Positions 17,651 through 27,174 of a stretch of 64,000 nucleotides of DNA are shown here, piece after piece. Within the stretch, counting starts at the first letter, position 1. Every line of letters starts with the position of its first letter. The notes under the pieces are model-generated. The model searched no databases, was not told where the DNA came from, and worked only from the letters and a program-made list of their open reading frames with translations. The translations under genes were made by a program, and so were the position numbers. The stretch comes from Moanibacter sp964542645 (GTDB lineage: Bacteria > Verrucomicrobiota > Verrucomicrobiia > Opitutales > UBA2987), in assembly GCA_964542645.1 (NCBI GenBank), contig CAZIUG010000007.1:434001-498000 (forward strand), written 5' to 3'.

Positions 17651-18082
17651 TTTCTTATGCTTGTTGGTTATCGTCGGGTCCTGCGAATCACGACCTTTCG
17701 GGGTTAAAGCTCTTTTAAGCCAGAATCGGGCCAATCTCTGAAAAGAGGTTGTAGATTGATAGAAATGACCGAATTTCTACTGGTTTTAGTTCCTAGCCAT
17801 AGATCTGGATTTTGTTTAGTTGAGCAATTTTGGCCAATTACACATCTACACACTATTGTGACTAAAAGGCCTAATGAGGGCTCGGGATAGGTCAATGAGG
17901 CTCCCCAGAATGAATCAGCAGCAAATGTCACCAGCCAGGACATCGGCTAAATGCCTGACTATTATGGCGGAGATCACGCTCAAAACTGGAGATGGAAAAT
18001 ATACCCATTAGAAGAGGCAAATTGAGTATTAATGGCTCTGAAATACAGGCCGGTTCTTGGGTCCTAAGTGCTGACGTCGGTG
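17651..18082. other. Non-coding gap upstream of TorF-like gene
   Basis: About 430 bases between the glutamate synthase GltD-like stop and the porin start, all on minus-strand neighbours. It must hold the porin promoter. No stable hairpin with a T-run, no RNA gene and no conserved reading frame were recognised, so the end of the glutamate synthase transcript is not defined by sequence. Confidence 0.35.
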
Positions 18083-20632
18083 TTACGGGTCCTTAGCCGG
18101 ACAAGCTCCTAGTCCTACTAGCGGAATCCCAGTCGATTCCGCCGTTGCTAGAGTGATAGAACGGAGATCCTCAGGTTCCAAGTTATGCAAATTAGTTTTA
18201 CCAGTACAGCGGGCCATCATAGAAGCCTCACCAGTGCTAGCATCAAGAATGCATTGAACTGCCTTAGTCCTTTCCTCACGACTTCGGTCAGTAGTGAATT
18301 CCACCCCGTTCTCTTTTGTAATTTGACCTCCGAGGGCGAGTGCTACTGAGAGCTCTAATACGACCGCGGTGGCCCCAAGAGCGATCAACTTGGCTGCGTC
18401 CGTGCCTGACCGTACTCCCCCGAAATAGACTAGATCGATAGCCTCTTCGCTGTTAAGCCTTCGCAGTATCCGAATAGCATCGCGAAGAATCTCTAGATGC
18501 GGAGCCCCGCCTAGTTCTGGCCACCTGTGACCTGGCCCAGGAGCGCCGTCTAATAGCAGCATGTCGAATCCTTTGTCTAGGGCGAAGGAGAGCGCATATT
18601 CCAGTGATGCCCTAGATGAAATCGCCAGGCCCAGAATCTGGTTGGAATGGAGTCGAATGGGTTCTATGGACTGAAAGGGTTCTTCAACTTTGTGTATCTG
18701 TGCCGCGGCCTGGGGGGAAGGGACGCTGTGTCCGGTTGAGTCCAGAACTTGACACCAAGGTACGGAATTACCAATCGGTTTCATACCGATGTAACTGCAT
18801 TGGTTTTTGGCCAGGGCTGAGGCTAGTGCATCGCGTATTTCCTCAGGTGCATAATCAAAACCTGATACGAGGAAAGGTTGTGCCAGAGACAACTTACTTG
18901 AAATTGTGGTTTCTATTGAACATTCTTCACGATAAGGATCAATCACCAGACGGGAAAGATTAGCCGGAAGGAAAACAAGATCATCAATAGTTGCCTCGCG
19001 CCCTTCTGGGAAAGGGTTGTCTCGCATTTTCAGCCTGCTGTTAATCATCACTTTTTGCTTGAGATGTTCCTCGGAGCCAGCGCGGGCCATGGAAAAGATA
19101 TCCTCACGATGTTGGATAGAATAGTCTGACGAACCAGTTTCGGCATCGCATCGGTAACATCGAGCTGCTTCCTTGCGAGCCGTTTCCAAATTGTAGGTTG
19201 ACTCGATCTCAGGAAATTCGGTCGGTTTCTTGCCCAGACCGAAGAACTCAGGTTCCTGTTGCGGTAGAATTTCCCACCTAAGGTCTTGAGCTACAGGTAC
19301 CCGTCGGGTGCGGTAAGGTGTGCGGTAGGGCAATGGGTCGGATCGGGTTTCGAGAAACGCATTGATGTAGTAGGCTGCTTTCTGGCCGTGATGCATAGCC
19401 ATGACGATGGTAGACCCGCCAAAGGCTCCGTCTCCCGCGGCAAAGACTTTTGGATCGGAGGTACGCATATTGCTGAAATCGGCACGCACACGATCAGGCA
19501 ACATCATACCCAGTTTATTCAGCTCTGCACACTCCGCCTGTTGTCCTACGGCTGCGATGACCATACCACATCGAATGGTGTGTTCGCTTCCGGAAATTTC
19601 GATTGGATGTCGTCGACCGTCTTCACCACATTTCCCTAATTTTGTTTTTACACAATGTAGGATGGTTTCGTGTTCATTGCGTTCAACTCGGACCTGGAGA
19701 GTATTGTAAATAAATTCGACACCCTCTTCGATAGCGCCCTCTAACTCAATACGCCGGGCCGGTATTTCCTTGGGGCCACGCCGGTAGATGACCTTAACAT
19801 TTTTGCAGCCGGGTAAGCGCTTAGCTACTCTACAGGCATCCATGGCGACATCGCCTCCGCCGATCACGATAACCGTCTCCGGAAGATGCGGCCGTTCTCC
19901 ATCATTCACTTTACGGAGAAAGCCTACCCCGTCCACCACCCCAGCAGCTTGCTCTCCAGGGATTTGCATTTGCTTTCCCCACCAAGCGCCAATTGCGAGT
20001 AGTACCGCATCGTGATTGTGTTTGAGCTCGGTAAGACTGATATCCTGTCCCAGGCTCCTATTGAGATGTACCTTCAAGCCCGGGCAACGTGTCGTTAAAC
20101 GGTCGATGTCTTCCTTAATGACACCGGGAGGACAGCGGAATGCGGGAATGCCCCAGACCATTAGGCCGCCCAAGCGATCTGTCATTTCATAAACATGTAC
20201 CTCGTAGCCCATCTCGCAGAGATCGTGGGCGGCTGTTAGCCCGGTCGGACCGCCACCGATAATTCCGATGGTTTTTTTTCTGGTCACCGGAATTGAAGGT
20301 GGGTCGTAGCGGTGCCCCACCTTGTCCATCACGAAACGCTTAAGATTACGAATCATGATAGGACCGTCACTTGCAGTACGTCGACAGGCCGGTTCGCAAG
20401 GAGCGTCGCAAACCCTCCCGCATATGGAACTAAACGGATTAGTTGCGGTGATAGCCTCAAAGGCTTCCTTGAATTTCCCTTCCCAAATATAGGCGAGATA
20501 GGAAGGGGCATCAGTTCCAACAGGGCATGCTACTTGGCAGGGTGCGGGGACGAAATGACGGTCGTCTGTATCGTCGTTATATTCCGGGGGTGCCGGAGGT
20601 ACACTGATCCGATTAATATCGTAGACGCTCAT
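18083..20632 (-). CDS. GltD-like oxidoreductase fused to a degenerate FMN-synthase barrel
   Basis: An 849-residue protein. Residues about 1-110 hold the GltD cysteine set for two iron-sulfur clusters (C-Q-V-A-C-P-V and I-C-G-R-V-C-D-A-P-C-E-P-A-C). An FAD site (I-I-G-G-G-P-T-G-L-T-A-A), an NAD(P)H site (V-I-G-G-G-D-V-A-M-D-A) and a final V-F-A-A-G-D-G motif follow. From about residue 560 the chain resembles the FMN/TIM barrel of glutamate synthase: L-L-L-D-G-A-P-G, then F-G-G-V-R-S-G-T-D-A-A-K-L-I-A-L-G-A-T-A-V, which parallels the equivalent motif of the gene upstream. The 3Fe-4S cysteine motif is missing there. The start overlaps the preceding gene by ATGA. Usual GltD is about 470 residues, so the extension is unusual. 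Confidence 0.85.
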   Translation of the reverse strand: MSVYDINRISVPPAPPEYNDDTDDRHFVPAPCQVACPVGTDAPSYLAYIWEGKFKEAFEAITATNPFSSICGRVCDAPCEPACRRTASDGPIMIRNLKRFVMDKVGHRYDPPSIPVTRKKTIGIIGGGPTGLTAAHDLCEMGYEVHVYEMTDRLGGLMVWGIPAFRCPPGVIKEDIDRLTTRCPGLKVHLNRSLGQDISLTELKHNHDAVLLAIGAWWGKQMQIPGEQAAGVVDGVGFLRKVNDGERPHLPETVIVIGGGDVAMDACRVAKRLPGCKNVKVIYRRGPKEIPARRIELEGAIEEGVEFIYNTLQVRVERNEHETILHCVKTKLGKCGEDGRRHPIEISGSEHTIRCGMVIAAVGQQAECAELNKLGMMLPDRVRADFSNMRTSDPKVFAAGDGAFGGSTIVMAMHHGQKAAYYINAFLETRSDPLPYRTPYRTRRVPVAQDLRWEILPQQEPEFFGLGKKPTEFPEIESTYNLETARKEAARCYRCDAETGSSDYSIQHREDIFSMARAGSEEHLKQKVMINSRLKMRDNPFPEGREATIDDLVFLPANLSRLVIDPYREECSIETTISSKLSLAQPFLVSGFDYAPEEIRDALASALAKNQCSYIGMKPIGNSVPWCQVLDSTGHSVPSPQAAAQIHKVEEPFQSIEPIRLHSNQILGLAISSRASLEYALSFALDKGFDMLLLDGAPGPGHRWPELGGAPHLEILRDAIRILRRLNSEEAIDLVYFGGVRSGTDAAKLIALGATAVVLELSVALALGGQITKENGVEFTTDRSREERTKAVQCILDASTGEASMMARCTGKTNLHNLEPEDLRSITLATAESTGIPLVGLGACPAKDP

Positions 20633-22590
20633 CCTACTTTCATTTCAAGTTCGCCAGAGACATGATCCCTGTAGCCAGGTTCGTAAGGAAGGCGGGTGAT
20701 TGTTGCCGCCTCCGGAGTTAATGCGACCAAATCTTCCCGGCAGAGCTCGTGAACACTAGTGTAACCAAGACCCTGGGTGATTGCTGCAATCTGCCAACGA
20801 ACGCTCTCCAAGAAACGATGGATATTCTGTGCCTCCACAGAAGGGGTGTAGCGTTTTTCATGCTTGGGGTCCTGGGTGGCGATACCAGTTACACACTGGC
20901 CAACATGACATTGCATGCAAGCGATGCAACCGCCAGCTATGATGACCGCAGACCCAAAAGCCACAGCATTAGATCCCAAACAAAGTGACTTGACGGCGTC
21001 AATCCCGTCACGCAGGCCTCCCATCAAAACGATTTCTATGTCTTTGCGACGATCAATCTCCTCGAGTGCGTCGAGTGCTTCCATGATGGCCGCGAGGGTA
21101 GGGATTCCAACATGATCGATGACTTCTGAGCTGCCTGCTCCTGTGGAGCCCTGCATCCCGTCCAGCTCGATGAAGTCGAAACCGTCCTTTACTGCGATTT
21201 TTATGTCGTCGCTGACGCGTCCGGCACCGAGCTTGACGCCCACGGGTAGTTGATAGCCAGTGGCCTCGCGAAATTCCTCGACCTTAATAACTAAGTCATC
21301 AGCTCCTAAGATATCAGGATGACGCGATGGAGAACGCAGGTCGATTCCTTGGGGAATACCGCGAATGGTGGCAAGTTCCTTTGTAACTTTTTTGGCCATG
21401 AGCTGACCTCCAAGGCCCGGCTTGGCTCCCTGAGAGATATAGATCTCAAGAGCGTTGGCGCGTTTCATATCGTGTATGTTCCAGCCTAAGCGCCCCCCCA
21501 GGCACTGGAAAATAAGCTGCTTAGCAGCGCTCCGCTGGGCGTCGCTCATGCCGCCTTCTCCAGTATTTTCCGCGATATCAGACATAGCCGAGGCCATCGC
21601 TACAGCATGTTTTGTGGAACGGCTTAAGGCACCGTAACTCATTGGTGCGATCATTACAGGCATGCTGAGCTGGAGCGGATTAGCCCCGTTGATACCTCCA
21701 ATTTCGGTGTACATCTTTACCTTAGAGAGGACGTCAGGGTCTGATCCTGCCCGAGACAGGTCTTTTTTGAAAGCCAGGTCTTCCAAATGGGGAAGGGTGC
21801 GAGCACCACCGTAGCCACGGATGCGATAGCGCCCAATCTGGGATTTGATCTGAATATCCTCTTGTACTTTATCGTTCCAGTAAGCGGAAGTGCCTGAGAA
21901 AGTGGAAAAAGGAATGCTTCGCATTTGTTGTTCACTGGTTTCATAGCGTAACTTCTTCCCGGCATTTATGATTTTCCTGAAAGGTCCTTTAGACGAGATG
22001 CTGTAACGGGCTAGAAATTCCATGAGCGAATCTATGTCCTGGCTGGAAGCATCAACGATCATCGCATCGGATCCGAGCGATTGTATTTCACCGCCGACAT
22101 AGATTTCACCGCCGGTCATATCTTCACCGACTCGCTCACCCGAGTCACCTACGATGATGATGCGGCCGCCATACATCATATAACCAGCCATAAAGTTGGC
22201 GTTGCGGCCGCAACAGAGTGTCCCTGCCTTCATTACTTGCCCGGCGCGCGAGCCCATGTTTCCACGGACTACTATTTCGGCCCCGCGAATCGCTACCCCG
22301 GCAATGGCCCCGGCATTGCCACCTACCACAACCGAACCGCGGTACATGTTGTCAGCTAATCCCCATCCGGCATTATGGTTGATTTCAAAATGAGGTCCGT
22401 CGGTTAACCCAGCGCAAAAGTAGCCAGCCGATCCTTTGATCCTTACGTTAATTTTCTCGGTTAGACCGACCCCTATATGATGACGCGCATCTGGGTTGAG
22501 AATTTCGATATCCTCCCCGTTACAGCCATGCTTTTGGATGACTTCGTTGGCCGCACGGACCGTGGTTTCGGCTAGGTCGATCGAGCCCAT
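20629..22590 (-). CDS. Glutamate synthase: GXGXG domain plus FMN-binding synthase domain
   Basis: A 653-residue protein equal to the C-terminal two thirds of a classic GltB, in reversed order. Residues about 1-200 form the GXGXG beta-helix (repeated G-G-x-A/G turns such as G-N-A-G-A-I-A-G and G-N-M-G-S-R-A-G). Residues about 300-620 form the FMN barrel: P-M-S-Y-G-A-L-S, G-E-G-G-M-S, Q-G-A-K-P-G-L-G-G-Q-L, V-K-L-G-A-G, and G-G-L-R-D-G-I-D. The 3Fe-4S cysteines are in C-I-A-C-M-Q-C-H-V-G-Q-C. It overlaps the amidotransferase gene by 19 bases. This split arrangement is like the GlxBCD / archaeal-type enzymes, with GlxC- and GlxD-like parts fused. Confidence 0.9.
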   Translation of the reverse strand: MGSIDLAETTVRAANEVIQKHGCNGEDIEILNPDARHHIGVGLTEKINVRIKGSAGYFCAGLTDGPHFEINHNAGWGLADNMYRGSVVVGGNAGAIAGVAIRGAEIVVRGNMGSRAGQVMKAGTLCCGRNANFMAGYMMYGGRIIIVGDSGERVGEDMTGGEIYVGGEIQSLGSDAMIVDASSQDIDSLMEFLARYSISSKGPFRKIINAGKKLRYETSEQQMRSIPFSTFSGTSAYWNDKVQEDIQIKSQIGRYRIRGYGGARTLPHLEDLAFKKDLSRAGSDPDVLSKVKMYTEIGGINGANPLQLSMPVMIAPMSYGALSRSTKHAVAMASAMSDIAENTGEGGMSDAQRSAAKQLIFQCLGGRLGWNIHDMKRANALEIYISQGAKPGLGGQLMAKKVTKELATIRGIPQGIDLRSPSRHPDILGADDLVIKVEEFREATGYQLPVGVKLGAGRVSDDIKIAVKDGFDFIELDGMQGSTGAGSSEVIDHVGIPTLAAIMEALDALEEIDRRKDIEIVLMGGLRDGIDAVKSLCLGSNAVAFGSAVIIAGGCIACMQCHVGQCVTGIATQDPKHEKRYTPSVEAQNIHRFLESVRWQIAAITQGLGYTSVHELCREDLVALTPEAATITRLPYEPGYRDHVSGELEMKVG

Positions 22591-23483
22591 GTGTCAAAGC
22601 TGCCGGGCGGCGGCTCTATTGTGTTGAGGGCCTGGCCAGGGAAGAGCCGATTGAGAGAAACCTCTTCGGAAGCGACCGCGATCAAATTCTCGTTCTCGTA
22701 CATTATCATGGGCTTGGCAGCCAATCGATCCTTGGCGTAGCCAATCTCATTCTTGGTCGAAACTAAGAAAGAAAATGTACCATCGAGATCTTCGATAGAG
22801 GACTGCAGAGCTTCCTTCAAAGGTGCCCCTGTAGTGAGCTTTTCGGCAAGGTAGACAGCGATAAGCTCGCTATCGTTATCCGTGCGAAATTCCTGACCGC
22901 TGCATTCAAGCCGCCGCCTCATCTTCCAATAGTTGGTGATTTGGCCATTGTGAACGATTGCAACATCGGCAAAACCAGTTGCCCAGAAAGGGTGGGCTGC
23001 CTCGGGTTTGACATCGGACTCGGTAGCCAAGCGCACATGGCCAAGACCGTGAGTCCCTTTGAAACTTCCTACGTTGTAGCGTTTGTCCACGTCTTGTGCA
23101 CTGCCTACATCCTTGATAATATCGAGGCTTGCGCCCAGAGAGATCACTTTGGCTGCATGCTCTACGGCGTAGGCAAATGACTGTAGGTCCCCAGTAAAGG
23201 TTACTGTCACACGGTAGTTATCCCCGATCTTCTCTTCTTGCGTTGGAGCTGCACCATTTTCACCGAGGGCTTGATGGATACGCTTGATTGCTTCATCTGC
23301 TTCCCGGTCTCTACCGACGAGAAAACGGAGCTTCAATTCACCTTTATGGTCCTGTTCGTAAAGTGCAAAACCGGTTGAATCCGGACCCCGGTGCTGACAG
23401 CCGTCCAACATGCCGACAAGTGATTTGCCCGTTGGTTGCCTATTCTGGGCTCCCTTATACATGATTCCAGCGATTCCACACAT
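22572..23483 (-). CDS. Class-II glutamine amidotransferase subunit of glutamate synthase
   Basis: A 303-residue Ntn-type glutaminase beginning M-C-G-I-A-G-I, where processing would expose catalytic Cys2. Other class-II marks are R-G-P-D-S-T-G-F, G-H-V-R-L-A-T-E-S, H-N-G-Q-I-T-N-Y and D-N-D-S-E. It ends soon after the amidotransferase domain and is followed, with a 19-base overlap, by the FMN synthase gene; ammonia is expected to be passed to that subunit. N-methylglutamate synthase has a similar split, so the amine acceptor (2-oxoglutarate with ammonia versus methylamine) is not proven by sequence. Confidence 0.88.
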   Translation of the reverse strand: MCGIAGIMYKGAQNRQPTGKSLVGMLDGCQHRGPDSTGFALYEQDHKGELKLRFLVGRDREADEAIKRIHQALGENGAAPTQEEKIGDNYRVTVTFTGDLQSFAYAVEHAAKVISLGASLDIIKDVGSAQDVDKRYNVGSFKGTHGLGHVRLATESDVKPEAAHPFWATGFADVAIVHNGQITNYWKMRRRLECSGQEFRTDNDSELIAVYLAEKLTTGAPLKEALQSSIEDLDGTFSFLVSTKNEIGYAKDRLAAKPMIMYENENLIAVASEEVSLNRLFPGQALNTIEPPPGSFDTWARST

Positions 23484-23528
23484 GGGTTTTTATCTGTTAC
23501 TGAATGGGTTGTCCGCTATCGACTTCAA

Positions 23529-23549
23529 CGCCTACGATCTGATTAGGCG
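23529..23549 (-). promoter_or_regulatory. Leader hairpin upstream of glutamate synthase operon
   Basis: A 6-base-pair inverted repeat, CGCCTA / TAGGCG, with a 9-base loop lies 46 bases upstream of the amidotransferase start. It is in the short 214-base space after copA and is the only structured element I see in the leader. It does not match the glutamine-riboswitch consensus I know. Function is unproven. Confidence 0.25.
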
Positions 23550-23697
23550 AAACGTCAGTTTGTATTCGAACCGAGGCTATAGGGGAACTGTACAAAAATT
23601 GATGTGTGAGGTCAAGCGCCAGAACATTCAGTCTCTGCGGTGTAAACAGGCGGGAGATAGTACTAAGGTGCTGATGTCTCATCGGGGTATTAAGGAT

Positions 23698-25866
23698 TCA
23701 GAACCTGATATTACGTAACCGCAGTGCATTGGCGATGACCGAAATGGAGCTCAAGCTCATTGCGGCACCGGCAATCATCGGATTTAATAGAGTGTTGGTA
23801 AAGGGATATAGCAACCCAGTTGCGACGGGGATGGCGAGGGCATTGTAGAAAAAGGCCAAAAAGAGATTTTGTCGGATGCTGCGCATTACGGCACGGCTTA
23901 GAGCTAAGGCTTTAGCGATACCCTGGAGGTCTCCTTTGACAAGCGTAATTCCAGCACTCTGGATAGCAATATCGGTTCCCGTGCCCATCGCGATGCCGAC
24001 ATCGGCTTCAGCAAGGGCAGGAGCATCATTGATCCCGTCCCCGGCCATTGCAACGACCGCCCCCATGGAGCGTAGTTGTCTAACGAAGAAATGTTTTTCT
24101 TTTGATGACATATCCGCATGCACTTCGTCGATATCCAGTTGCTGAGCCACATGGTCAGCGTTCTTCTGATTATCGCCTGTACACATCACGATTCTCAGGC
24201 CCATGCCATGGAGATCGCGTATGGCGCCAGGAGTCGACTTCTTAACCTGGTCGGTGATTCCAAGAATGCCTGCACATTTTCCATCGATACTAACCCAAAC
24301 AACGGAGTGGGCACTTGCCTGTAACTCGCTTGCTTTTTCCCAAAGCCTGTCTTCGAATTTGATCCCATGTCGCGAAAGATAACCAGCATTCCCAATGATG
24401 ATCTGGTCTTCGTCGATGGTCCCAGTCACTCCTTCTCCAGCACTAGATAGAAAGTTTTCCGGTTCAACTAGAACAACCTTTCTATCGCTCGCAGCTTTAA
24501 CTATGGCGCGAGCTAATGGGTGCTCGCTTGCCTTCTCAAGAGATGCGGCAATCCGAAGAACCGAATCCTCGTCGAAGTTGGAAGATACAAAACAGTGAGC
24601 CACTGAGGGATTCCCTGTTGTCAAGGTTCCCGTCTTGTCTACTACAAGATGAGTAATCTTACTTGTGTTATCAATTGCCTCGGCATTCTTGATGAGTATA
24701 CCCATCTGAGCCCCACGACCTACCCCCACTGTTATCGACATCGGTGTAGCCAGTCCCAAGGCACAGGGACAGGCTACAACTAGAACCGCAATAGCATTGG
24801 CCAGAGCATAAACCATAGCCGGATCGGGTCCCTCAAGAGCCCAGACTCCAAATGTAATCAGTGCGATAACGACGACCGCAGGAACAAAAAAACCCGCTAC
24901 GGTGTCTACCAATTTTTGGACGGGAGCGCGACTTCTCTGTGCCTCAGCAACCATTTCAACTATCTGAGATAGAAGGGTCTCGTTCCCCATTTTATCGACC
25001 CGCATGATAAAACTGCCGACTTGATTAATAGTGGCACCAATTACCGAATCGGGAGCCTTTTTCTCTACTGGAGTGGGCTCGCCAGTGATCATCGATTCAT
25101 CAATTCTGCTCAACCCATTGACGATTGTTCCGTCGACGGGTATTTTCTCTCCCGGACGGACGCGTAAAAGATCGCCCTTCTTAATATCCTCAATCGAAAC
25201 CTCCTCTTCCTGCCTATCTCGGACCCTGTGAGCTGTTTGTGCAGACAAAGCGAGAAGCATTTTCAGAGCCTTGCCGGTGCGGCTTCGTGCTTTGGTTTCG
25301 AGGAGTTGACCCAGTAGTACCAAGCTCGTAATCATTGCAGCCGTTTCAAAATAGAGTCCTATTTCGCCATTGCGTTTAAAGGGCTCCGGAAAAATCTCAG
25401 GAAACAAAACGGCTGCGACGCTGAAGAGATAGGCCGCCCCTATCCCCATTGCGATGAGGGTGAACATGTTTAAGCTACGGTTGACGAGCGACATCCAAGC
25501 CTTAACAAAAAATGTACCTCCAGCCCAAACCACGACCGGTGTGCTTAGAAACAACTGCCCCCACTGCACAACGGCAGGTGAAAACCGGGTTCTTAATTCT
25601 AGACCTGGAACAAGCTCGCCCATTGCGAGAAACAAAACTAGGAAGCTGAGTCCCCCGGACGCCCAGAGTTTCCGGTTCAGGGTACGGGTCTCATCTGCCT
25701 CGCAATCCTCTCGAGAGACCGTGCCTCTGGGCTCCAGAGCCATACCGCAACAAGGACAGTCGCCAGGCTTGTCCGATTCCACTTCAGCGCACATGGGACA
25801 GATGTAACGCGGGGGTGGACTTTGCGGCTGCCCAGGTTGCTCAACAATGTAGTCTTTGGGGCTCAC
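23698..25866 (-). CDS. Copper-type heavy-metal P1B-ATPase
   Basis: A 722-residue inner-membrane metal pump. In place of the usual HMA domain with C-x-x-C, the N-terminus has a small cysteine-rich heavy-metal-binding segment (C-P-M-C, then C-P-C-C-G-M). The membrane C-P-C motif (V-A-C-P-C-A-L-G), phosphorylation site D-K-T-G-T-L-T, T-G-E motif, H-P-L-A and G-D-G-I-N-D-A-P-A-L are all intact. These are the features of CopA/CopB Cu-transporting ATPases; direction and Cu(I) versus other metals cannot be fixed. The start is GTG. An inverted repeat upstream (25889-25918) could be an operator. No chaperone or CueR/CsoR gene is adjacent. Confidence 0.88.
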   Translation of the reverse strand: MSPKDYIVEQPGQPQSPPPRYICPMCAEVESDKPGDCPCCGMALEPRGTVSREDCEADETRTLNRKLWASGGLSFLVLFLAMGELVPGLELRTRFSPAVVQWGQLFLSTPVVVWAGGTFFVKAWMSLVNRSLNMFTLIAMGIGAAYLFSVAAVLFPEIFPEPFKRNGEIGLYFETAAMITSLVLLGQLLETKARSRTGKALKMLLALSAQTAHRVRDRQEEEVSIEDIKKGDLLRVRPGEKIPVDGTIVNGLSRIDESMITGEPTPVEKKAPDSVIGATINQVGSFIMRVDKMGNETLLSQIVEMVAEAQRSRAPVQKLVDTVAGFFVPAVVVIALITFGVWALEGPDPAMVYALANAIAVLVVACPCALGLATPMSITVGVGRGAQMGILIKNAEAIDNTSKITHLVVDKTGTLTTGNPSVAHCFVSSNFDEDSVLRIAASLEKASEHPLARAIVKAASDRKVVLVEPENFLSSAGEGVTGTIDEDQIIIGNAGYLSRHGIKFEDRLWEKASELQASAHSVVWVSIDGKCAGILGITDQVKKSTPGAIRDLHGMGLRIVMCTGDNQKNADHVAQQLDIDEVHADMSSKEKHFFVRQLRSMGAVVAMAGDGINDAPALAEADVGIAMGTGTDIAIQSAGITLVKGDLQGIAKALALSRAVMRSIRQNLFLAFFYNALAIPVATGLLYPFTNTLLNPMIAGAAMSLSSISVIANALRLRNIRF

Positions 25867-26289
25867 AAGATCTACCGGAATATCCTGTCATTTCAATGAA
25901 GATTCCTATTGTGAAATGGCTGCTCCAAATATCTTTCAGAGACCGGAATTCGCCGAGATATCTGGTCTCACCTTTCAATTTGAGTATAATATCGATTAGT
26001 TCCACGTAGTGGGTTTATTCGAGTATGGCTACCACCCACCCAATCCCTCTATCATAAATTGGTCAAGAGCGATGCCGGGAGTCACCGGTAGATTGGGTAA
26101 TTGTCTTTGGATTGTTACGCTTCACCTCAGTCTCGGTCTTGGGTCTCTCGTGCCTTTTGGCAGGGGATGACTCTCTTCTAAGTGAGAGGAAACGCTGGGT
26201 TTGCAGTCGGGGTTTAGGAGTTTGTGGCTTTTCCCAATATCCTTTTAAGTATTAATGAGCCTTGCTGGAAACAGAAAGAACGTGCGTAA
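25867..26289. other. Non-coding gap upstream of the P-type ATPase
   Basis: About 420 bases between tesA and the metal ATPase, both on the minus strand. Near the ATPase start is the inverted repeat CATTTCA-N16-TGAAATG (25889-25895 and 25912-25918), a candidate regulator site. Further away there is a CTCTC-N8-GAGAG hairpin near 26172-26189, not followed by a T-run. No reading frame or RNA gene was recognised. Confidence 0.35.
25889..25918 (-). promoter_or_regulatory. Inverted repeat before P-type ATPase
   Basis: CATTTCA and TGAAATG form perfect 7-base arms separated by 16 bases, centred about 38 bases upstream of the GTG start. The long spacer is compatible with a dimeric regulator contacting successive major grooves. 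It does not look like the CsoR, CopY or CueR consensus sites. Its use by a metal sensor is only a guess. Confidence 0.3.
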
Positions 26290-27012
26290 CTAGAGCTCTT
26301 GTTGGATAAGAGGTTCTAAGTAGTTCCAGACTGTTTCGGCGATGATTTTATGACCTTCTTCATTCGGGTGAATACCGTCAGGGAGGTTGAGTTTGGGAAT
26401 CGCAGCGACACCCTCTAGGAGAAAGGGCATGAGGACTGCATTATTTTTCTTCGCAAGACGGGAAAAAATCGGCTCGAACTGACTCTTATAACGATGGCCC
26501 ATATTAGGGGGGACTTTCATCCCAACGACAATAATTCGAATATCCCGGAATTTTTTACGAACAGCGCTGATAATCAACTGTAGATTAGTTGCAGTCGCCT
26601 CCGGACTTAGGCCCCTCAATCCATCGTTTGCTCCCAAGGCGAGGATAAAGTAGTCGATCCGACTTTTCATTAGCCAATTAATCCGCCGAAAACCGCCTGC
26701 GGAGGTCTCGCCACTCAGTCCTGCGTTTACTGCGACCAACTGCAAGCCCTTCTTTTTGATCTTCTCCTGTATCAGAGCGGGAAATGCGAAATTCGGATCG
26801 ATGCCATATCCTGCTGTGAGACTATTACCAAAAAAAAGAATACGAGGCATTTCCATCTCTCCGGGGGAAAGACTTGCCGTTAGAAAAAAGATCAGGACCA
26901 GCAGAGCGAAGAATCTAAAGGGAATCCAGGAGGGGGCAAAACGAGTTAAACAGGAATCTAATTTCGTATTCCGATGAATTCTCGGTAATAGATTTCTTCG
27001 ACTTGAGATCAT
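26290..27012 (-). CDS. tesA: TesA-like arylesterase / lysophospholipase (SGNH hydrolase)
   Basis: A periplasmic SGNH-family hydrolase. The block-I motif G-N-S-L-T-A-G carries the nucleophilic Ser, G-A-N-D is block III and D-G-I-H-P-N gives the catalytic Asp and His. A hydrophobic stretch (about 20 residues, F-F-A-L-L-V-L-I-F-F-L) after a basic region acts as signal peptide or anchor. I prefer the ATG at 27012; an in-frame TTG at 27039 would add nine residues. It is divergent from ybbA-ybbP, the standard neighbourhood of this enzyme (E. coli tesA-ybbA-ybbP), which supports the name. Confidence 0.85.
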   Translation of the reverse strand: MISSRRNLLPRIHRNTKLDSCLTRFAPSWIPFRFFALLVLIFFLTASLSPGEMEMPRILFFGNSLTAGYGIDPNFAFPALIQEKIKKKGLQLVAVNAGLSGETSAGGFRRINWLMKSRIDYFILALGANDGLRGLSPEATATNLQLIISAVRKKFRDIRIIVVGMKVPPNMGHRYKSQFEPIFSRLAKKNNAVLMPFLLEGVAAIPKLNLPDGIHPNEEGHKIIAETVWNYLEPLIQQEL

Positions 27013-27174
27013 AAGGTTGATTGTTTTCCATTTTTTCAAACGGATTAGGGGATGCGATTAAGCCTAAGACAGTGAATTGCAATTAGAAGTTCGGAATATA
27101 CGGTTGAACGATAATCGATTTGCGCAATAGTGATTCTGGCACCCGCCGAATTCATCCGTTATAGAATCTTCAAT

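Noticed and set aside
23497..23682. Small minus-strand reading frame (61 codons) upstream of glutamate synthase
   Set aside because: No ribosome site, no family resemblance and it overlaps a likely leader region.
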